A DNA stretch of 9,903 bases, taken from NCBI GenBank assembly GCA_012519875.1, contig JAAYPL010000134.1, positions 1-9,903 of the forward strand, given 5' to 3'. The position numbers were made by a program, and so were the translations under genes. Below are positions 6,198 to 9,903 of the stretch, one piece after another. Every line of letters begins with the position of its first letter. The stretch's first letter is position 1. Below the pieces are notes generated by a model. The model was not told where the DNA came from. It saw only the letters and a program-made list of their open reading frames with translations, and ran no database searches. The stretch comes from Clostridiaceae bacterium. Lineage in GTDB: Bacteria; Bacillota; Clostridia; Saccharofermentanales; UBA5734.

Positions 6198-6608
6198 TTA
6201 GCGCTTGGAGAACTGGGATGCTTTTCTTGCTTTTTTGAGACCGTATTTCTTACGTTCCTTCATCCGTGAATCACGGGTCAAAAAGCCGGCCTTTTTGAGC
6301 GTGGCCTTGAAGGCCTCCTCGTCGGCCTGAACCAGAGCGCGGGCCAAACCGTGACGAACCGCGCCGGCCTGACCGGTCAGGCCTCCGCCCACAACCTTGC
6401 AAATGATGTCGAAGCGCCCTTCGGTGCCTGTAGCGATCAGCGGCTGGCGGACGATGAGTTTCAGGGTTTCCATCTTAAAATATTCGTTCATTTCTTTATC
6501 ATTAATAGTAATTTGGCCCTTGCCGGGATATACGCGTACACAAGCCACCGCGTTTTTGCGACGCCCTGTACCGTAAAAATAGGTTCTAGCAGCCTTTTTT
6601 GTAGCCAT
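6198..6608 (-). CDS. rpsI: 30S ribosomal protein S9
   Basis: 136 residues, usual size for bacterial S9 with a short N-terminal extension. S9 sits in the head of the 30S subunit and its C-terminal tail reaches the P-site tRNA. Seen here: the opening YFYGTGRRKNAVA, the signature V-x-G-G-G-L-T-G-Q-A-G-A-V-R-H-G-L-A-R-A-L, the DSRMKERKKYGLKKAR basic region, and the invariant C-terminal S-K-R. The ATG at 6608 is preceded by GGGGAGG with 11 bases of spacing, slightly long but the only candidate. It follows rplM by 21 bases and ends before the terminator at 6132-6163, forming the conserved two-gene rplM-rpsI operon. Confidence 0.99.
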   Translation of the reverse strand: MATKKAARTYFYGTGRRKNAVACVRVYPGKGQITINDKEMNEYFKMETLKLIVRQPLIATGTEGRFDIICKVVGGGLTGQAGAVRHGLARALVQADEEAFKATLKKAGFLTRDSRMKERKKYGLKKARKASQFSKR

Positions 6609-6629
6609 ATCAGGATAATCCTCCCCTTG

Positions 6630-7064
6630 TTAGATCGAAAGCGTCAATATTTCAGGTTTTTGAGCGGCATGATTATGCTCAGGCCCGGCATAGACCTTGA
6701 GTTTGCGATACATGGCGCGACCCAGTGCGTTTTTGGGCAGCATGCCTTTGACCGCCAGCTCCACAACCCTTTCCGGGTTTTTTTGCATCATGACCCGGTA
6801 ATTAATCTCCTTGAGTCCGCCCGGATACTGGGTGTGATAACGATACATTTTTTGATCCGCCTTATTGCCGGACAAGGTAATCTTTGCGGCGTTGACCACA
6901 ATAACATGATCCCCCGTATCAAGAAAGGGCGTGTACTCCGGCTTGTTTTTTCCTCTGAGAATTTTTGCCACTTCGCTGGCCAGACGGCCCAACGTCAAGC
7001 CATCAGCATCAATGACATACCATTTCCGCTTGATGTCCGCGGGTTTTGCCACATAAGTACTCAT
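6630..7064 (-). CDS. rplM: 50S ribosomal protein L13
   Basis: 144 residues, normal for bacterial L13, an early-assembly protein of the large subunit. Visible family features: WYVIDADGLTLGRLAS near the N-terminus, KPEYTPFLDTGDHVIVVNA, and the signature block V-K-G-M-L-P-K-N-x-L-G-R followed by KLKVYAGPEHNHAAQKP. The ATG at 7064 has GGAGG 12 bases upstream, again long spacing, and that ribosome binding site lies in a leader that can pair with it (7065-7124). It is the first gene of rplM-rpsI and is driven by the promoter at 7131-7159. Confidence 0.99.
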   Translation of the reverse strand: MSTYVAKPADIKRKWYVIDADGLTLGRLASEVAKILRGKNKPEYTPFLDTGDHVIVVNAAKITLSGNKADQKMYRYHTQYPGGLKEINYRVMMQKNPERVVELAVKGMLPKNALGRAMYRKLKVYAGPEHNHAAQKPEILTLSI

Positions 7065-7124
7065 TAGATTCGCGTACCTCCAATTATAATCTGCAACCGA
7101 AATCGGCGCACACTAGTAAAATGC
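7065..7124 (-). promoter_or_regulatory. rplM 5' leader with two alternative hairpins; candidate L13 autoregulatory leader
   Basis: The predicted leader has two mutually exclusive pairings. In one, GUGCGCC (7111-7105) pairs at six of seven positions with GGUACGC (7078-7072), which takes up the last two G residues of the ribosome binding site GGAGG (7081-7077). In the other, GCGCCG (7109-7104) pairs with CGGUUGC (7099-7093), one U bulged, and leaves the site free. L13 leaders that regulate rplM-rpsI are known in Bacillota; whether this sequence matches that family model was not tested. Confidence 0.45.
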
Positions 7125-7130
7125 TTTATC

Positions 7131-7159
7131 ATTCTAGATGGGAAAAGATACCTTGTCAA
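7131..7159 (-). promoter_or_regulatory. Sigma-A promoter of rplM-rpsI
   Basis: A perfect TTGACA (7159 to 7154) and TAGAAT (7136 to 7131) are separated by the optimal 17 bases on the minus strand. Directly upstream, about 7164-7180, the sequence is A/T-rich (AATTTAAAAT), as in an UP element at a strong ribosomal promoter. The expected transcription start is near 7124, giving a leader of about 60 bases. Confidence 0.88.
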
Positions 7160-7221
7160 GCGTTGATTTTAAATTAGCCGATCAAAGCTCAGTTTTTCGT
7201 GAAAATTCTCGCTTTTTCAGC

Positions 7222-7236
7222 GGATCGGATCGATCC
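7222..7236. repeat. Perfect inverted repeat, 6-bp arms
   Basis: GGATCG and CGATCC flank a central GAT, giving a 15-base odd palindrome in the divergent region between rplM and the SNF2 gene, just upstream of the predicted SNF2 promoter. The size suits a dimeric regulator's operator, but no regulator is encoded nearby. Function is unknown. Confidence 0.45.
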
Positions 7237-7242
7237 CCTCGC

Positions 7243-7252
7243 CTCCGCGGAG
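7243..7252. repeat. Perfect 10-bp palindrome CTCCGCGGAG next to the SNF2 promoter
   Basis: This palindrome ends one base before the predicted -35 element of the SNF2-family gene (7254-7259). It is short enough to be chance. Its G+C-rich composition contrasts with the A/T-rich bases on its right. An operator role is speculative. Confidence 0.35.
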
Positions 7253-7253
7253 A

Positions 7254-7282
7254 TTTACTGTAAGGCCAACCTGTGGTAAAAT
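7254..7282 (+). promoter_or_regulatory. Predicted extended -10 promoter for the SNF2-family helicase gene
   Basis: TTTACT (7254-7259) is followed after 17 bases by TAAAAT (7277-7282), and TG at 7274-7275 provides the extended -10 dinucleotide. The start of transcription would be near 7289, about 28 bases before the first ATG. The rest of the 7160-7253 stretch holds the rplM UP-like element and the two palindromes; I see no gene in it. Confidence 0.6.
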
Positions 7283-7316
7283 CGGTAGATATCTATGATA
7301 ACAATCAAAGGAGCGC

Positions 7317-9903
7317 ATGTCTCATGAACGCAGGTGTATTGCCATGACGTTCAACGTCAAAATGGATGCTGTTCGGGAGCTGACAACAAACGGGCCGACC
7401 TATATGAAGGGTCGTCAGTACTATCGGCAGGGTCGCGTTCGCCACCTTTCCTTTGATCAGGAGCTGGGTGTGATTCTGGCGCAGGTCGAAGGCACACGGG
7501 CCTATAACATTCGTATTATCTTGAACGGCAAGGGTGAACTGCACGATGCCACATGCACCTGCAGTGCCTTTGCGTCCTATTGGGGGCTGTGTCAGCATAT
7601 TGCCGCAGCGCTTCTGTACAGCATCGATGCTTTCGGCAAGCAAAAAACCAATATTTTGCCGGCCAAGGTTCAGACGCAGCGGCGAAGCCGGAATAAAACA
7701 CGGGAATTCATCTTGCGGATGGACCACATCGCCCGAGTTGCCCAAGCCTTTGACAAGAAAGTTCTCAAGCTCCAAGTCACCTTGCATTGTTCGCCGACAA
7801 CGACAACATTGCCCTGGCTTAGTTTTGCCGTCGGCGAAACCTGCCTCTACCCCATCCTCAATATCGAGCAGTTCGCCGAAGCCATTTCTCGCGACCTGCC
7901 GTTGGAGCTGGACAAGGATCTGACCATTGATCCGAAACTTCACATGTTTTCCGAAGCAAATCAGCCCCTGATCGCAATGATTCGCGACGCATTTGAAAAT
8001 GATTACAAAGCTGTTTTCGGAACTTCCCATTCCGCCAGTCGCGATCGGTTTTTTACCCTTAATGCCAGCCGATTCGCCGAGTTTCTCGCCATGAGCGCCG
8101 GCCTGCCGGACTGCGCTTGGCAGATTGCCGAAGATCAGGAACGGCAAGAGATTCAGGTCCGACAGGCCGATCTTCCGATCAAGCTCTGTCTTGCCTATGC
8201 TCCCGGAACAAAAAGCAAACAAGCCAAACAAACCGATTTCATTCTATCTTTTTATAGCGAGCAAAATCTGCAGCAGCTGACGGCTTCGCGCAATGTCTAC
8301 TTGGTCGGCAATACATTTTATTTGCCTCCCTACAGCAGCATCCGATTAATCGAACCCATTCTGACGGTTTTCTCGACACCCGGTCTGCGCCGGCTCGTAT
8401 TGACCCGGGATGACGTGCTGTTTTTGTTCAGCGAAGTCATGCCTCACCTTCAAGCCATCTGCCCTTTGCAGCCGGACGATAAAATAAAAGCCAGATTGGT
8501 CGATGAGCCGCTTAAAGCATTCATTGATCTCGACTACGAAGATGCCAGTCTTCTGGCCACGGTAAATTTTTGCTATGGCGATGAACGGATCAATCCGCTA
8601 TCGGCCGCCCAGGAGAAAACTCACGGTAGGAAGAGTCGCCTGATCATCCGGAATCATGCGCAGGAAAACCACATTCTTCAAATTCTTAAGGAATCCGGAT
8701 TCAAGAGCTTGGGAACAGTTTACCGATTGTCGGATCCGGATAAGATTTACCACTATCTGGCCGATCATGCGCCGGCATTGGCTGCCGCAGCCGACATTCG
8801 TTTGTCTGAAAACGCGGCCAAACTTCACATCCGCCCGGCACCGGACATCAGATTCATGTTGAATCTGGCACCGGACAAAGACGAACTGATCCTGCGCCAC
8901 GGATTTCATGAGCTTCGCAATGAGGAGCGCTTTGCCTACCTCCATGCTTTACGTGAAAAAAGACCTTTCTTCCAGACACCGGACGGCGGGTTTCGCGAAG
9001 TAGACCTGCAAAACCGGGACAGTCTGATGGCCTTGCTGGATCTGTTGAAACTGTGGGGCTTGGATCCTTACGCAACGGACAGCCGTCTGCCCCGTTTCCG
9101 TGCTCTGGCCCTGGCTCATTTGCCGGACCAGGACGGAACCGCCGATCTGCTGGTTCTGGATGCTCCGGTCAGAAAAATGATTCAGCATCTTCAGAAACCC
9201 GGATCTTTGTCTTTTAAGATTCCCGCCGGTTTGAGCAACAAGCTGCGGCCGTATCAAAAAACCGGTTTTCAATGGTTGTGCACCCTTGATTACTATGGAT
9301 TGGGCGGCATATTGGCCGATGACATGGGTTTGGGCAAGACACTGCAAACAATCGCCTATGTTGCCCATGTCTGGCAGCAAAAGAAAAAAACATCGTTGAT
9401 CATTGCGCCGACCAGTCTGGTTCACAATTGGCTAAGTGAATTCAACAAGTTCGCGCCCCGACTGCCGGTTATGATCCTGGACGGAAATCGTCAACAGCGC
9501 GCATCACGGCTGGGCGAAATCTCCGGACACGCCTGTGTCATTACCTCTTATTCCTTATTGAGAAGAGACATCGAAGATATCAGCGAACTCTCTTTTGCCA
9601 GCTGCTTTGTCGATGAAGCCCAGAACATTAAAAACCCCGACACCCTTAATGCCCGATCGGTCAAGCTCATACAAGCCGAGCGCTGCTTTGCCCTGACCGG
9701 AACACCGATTGAAAATTCACTGACCGAATTGTGGTCCATTTTCGATTTTATCCTGCCGGGTTATCTGTACAACCAACGGGATTTTCAGTCAACTTATGAA
9801 TGGCCGATCACCCGTGAGAACAATGCCCTTGCTCTGGACAAGCTCCACACCCAGATCGATCCGTTTATTTTGCGCCGCATGAAGCGTGATGTGCTCAAAG
9901 AAC
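7317..9903 (+). CDS. SWIM zinc-finger SNF2-family helicase (C-terminus cut by the right edge)
   Basis: One uninterrupted frame of 862 codons, still open at the window end. SNF2-family ATPases translocate on double-stranded DNA and remodel DNA-protein complexes; the bacterial forms are poorly characterised. The N-terminal SWIM finger is C80-x-C82 ... C92-x-H94. A long, weakly conserved middle of about 500 residues fits the bacterial SNF2-associated region. The first RecA lobe starts near L643-R-P-Y-Q, with Walker A D668-D-M-G-L-G-K-T675, APTSLVHNW, Walker B D766-E-A-Q769 and motif III A792-L-T-G-T-P797, then LRRMKRDV before the cut. The second lobe lies outside. The start is uncertain: the ATG at 7317 has AAAGGAG only 3 bases away, while the in-frame ATG at 7344 gives MTFNVKM, closer to how such proteins usually begin. 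It is divergent from rplM and has no visible partner genes, so a defence role is not indicated. Confidence 0.93.
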   Translation, partial: MSHERRCIAMTFNVKMDAVRELTTNGPTYMKGRQYYRQGRVRHLSFDQELGVILAQVEGTRAYNIRIILNGKGELHDATCTCSAFASYWGLCQHIAAALLYSIDAFGKQKTNILPAKVQTQRRSRNKTREFILRMDHIARVAQAFDKKVLKLQVTLHCSPTTTTLPWLSFAVGETCLYPILNIEQFAEAISRDLPLELDKDLTIDPKLHMFSEANQPLIAMIRDAFENDYKAVFGTSHSASRDRFFTLNASRFAEFLAMSAGLPDCAWQIAEDQERQEIQVRQADLPIKLCLAYAPGTKSKQAKQTDFILSFYSEQNLQQLTASRNVYLVGNTFYLPPYSSIRLIEPILTVFSTPGLRRLVLTRDDVLFLFSEVMPHLQAICPLQPDDKIKARLVDEPLKAFIDLDYEDASLLATVNFCYGDERINPLSAAQEKTHGRKSRLIIRNHAQENHILQILKESGFKSLGTVYRLSDPDKIYHYLADHAPALAAAADIRLSENAAKLHIRPAPDIRFMLNLAPDKDELILRHGFHELRNEERFAYLHALREKRPFFQTPDGGFREVDLQNRDSLMALLDLLKLWGLDPYATDSRLPRFRALALAHLPDQDGTADLLVLDAPVRKMIQHLQKPGSLSFKIPAGLSNKLRPYQKTGFQWLCTLDYYGLGGILADDMGLGKTLQTIAYVAHVWQQKKKTSLIIAPTSLVHNWLSEFNKFAPRLPVMILDGNRQQRASRLGEISGHACVITSYSLLRRDIEDISELSFASCFVDEAQNIKNPDTLNARSVKLIQAERCFALTGTPIENSLTELWSIFDFILPGYLYNQRDFQSTYEWPITRENNALALDKLHTQIDPFILRRMKRDVLKE

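Noticed and set aside
7305..8231. Open frame of 308 codons on the minus strand
   Set aside because: It is antisense to the SWIM/SNF2 gene and its translation resembles no family; the plus-strand frame carries the zinc-finger and helicase motifs.
7317..9300. Possible frameshift in the long SNF2 gene
   Set aside because: Codon phase was checked at several points between 7740 and 9840 and stays consistent with the ATG at 7317.
8949..9425. Minus-strand frame of 158 codons
   Set aside because: It is a shadow of the SNF2 helicase core; the opposite strand encodes Walker A in this interval.
7317..9903. SNF2-family gene as part of a defence system
   Set aside because: SNF2 helicases occur in some defence islands, but the neighbours here are ribosomal and housekeeping genes, with no nuclease, methylase or other defence partner visible in the window. 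The region to the right is not seen, so this is a limit rather than a proof.

Overview
The window looks like a chromosomal housekeeping region of a Gram-positive-type bacterium, most likely a Bacillota (clostridial-like) lineage of moderate G+C. This rests on strong AGGAGG-type ribosome binding sites, an HPr-family protein keeping the regulatory Ser46, TTG and GTG starts, a yicC/yloC gene at the edge, and sigma-A-like promoters. The assignment is an inference; no rRNA or other taxonomic marker is present. I see no mobile element, CRISPR array, tRNA or phage gene.

Layout. Everything left of about 7160 reads on the minus strand, so transcription runs right to left. (1) A strong promoter at 7131-7159 drives rplM (L13) and rpsI (S9) through a roughly 60-base leader that can fold in two mutually exclusive ways, and the unit ends at an intrinsic terminator at 6132-6163. 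(2) Thirty bases beyond that terminator starts a tightly packed set: an amidohydrolase, tsaE, tsaB and rimI. No separate promoter is obvious, so these may depend on terminator read-through. (3) A separate promoter at 3112-3141 drives an HPr-like protein, uvrC and a COG1768-type metallophosphoesterase. (4) At the left edge, the first 18 codons of yicC follow their own predicted promoter. On the plus strand, divergent from rplM, a large SWIM zinc-finger SNF2-family helicase begins at 7317 and runs off the right edge. Its promoter lies beside two perfect palindromes.

How the genes work together. rplM/rpsI supply ribosomal proteins. tsaE and tsaB belong to the machinery that makes t6A37 in ANN-decoding tRNAs, with rimI as the usual companion acetyltransferase. 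tsaD, the catalytic partner, is not in the window. UvrC is the nuclease of nucleotide excision repair; it sits between an HPr variant and a phosphoesterase, which is a curious mix of carbon-regulation-like and DNA-repair genes.

I found no convincing new multi-gene system. The points most worth a second look are the HPr variant with a degenerate active-site loop but intact His15 and Ser46, its co-transcription with uvrC, the two-state rplM leader, the terminator immediately ahead of the amidohydrolase-tsa cluster, and a glycine-rich apparent insertion in the amidohydrolase.
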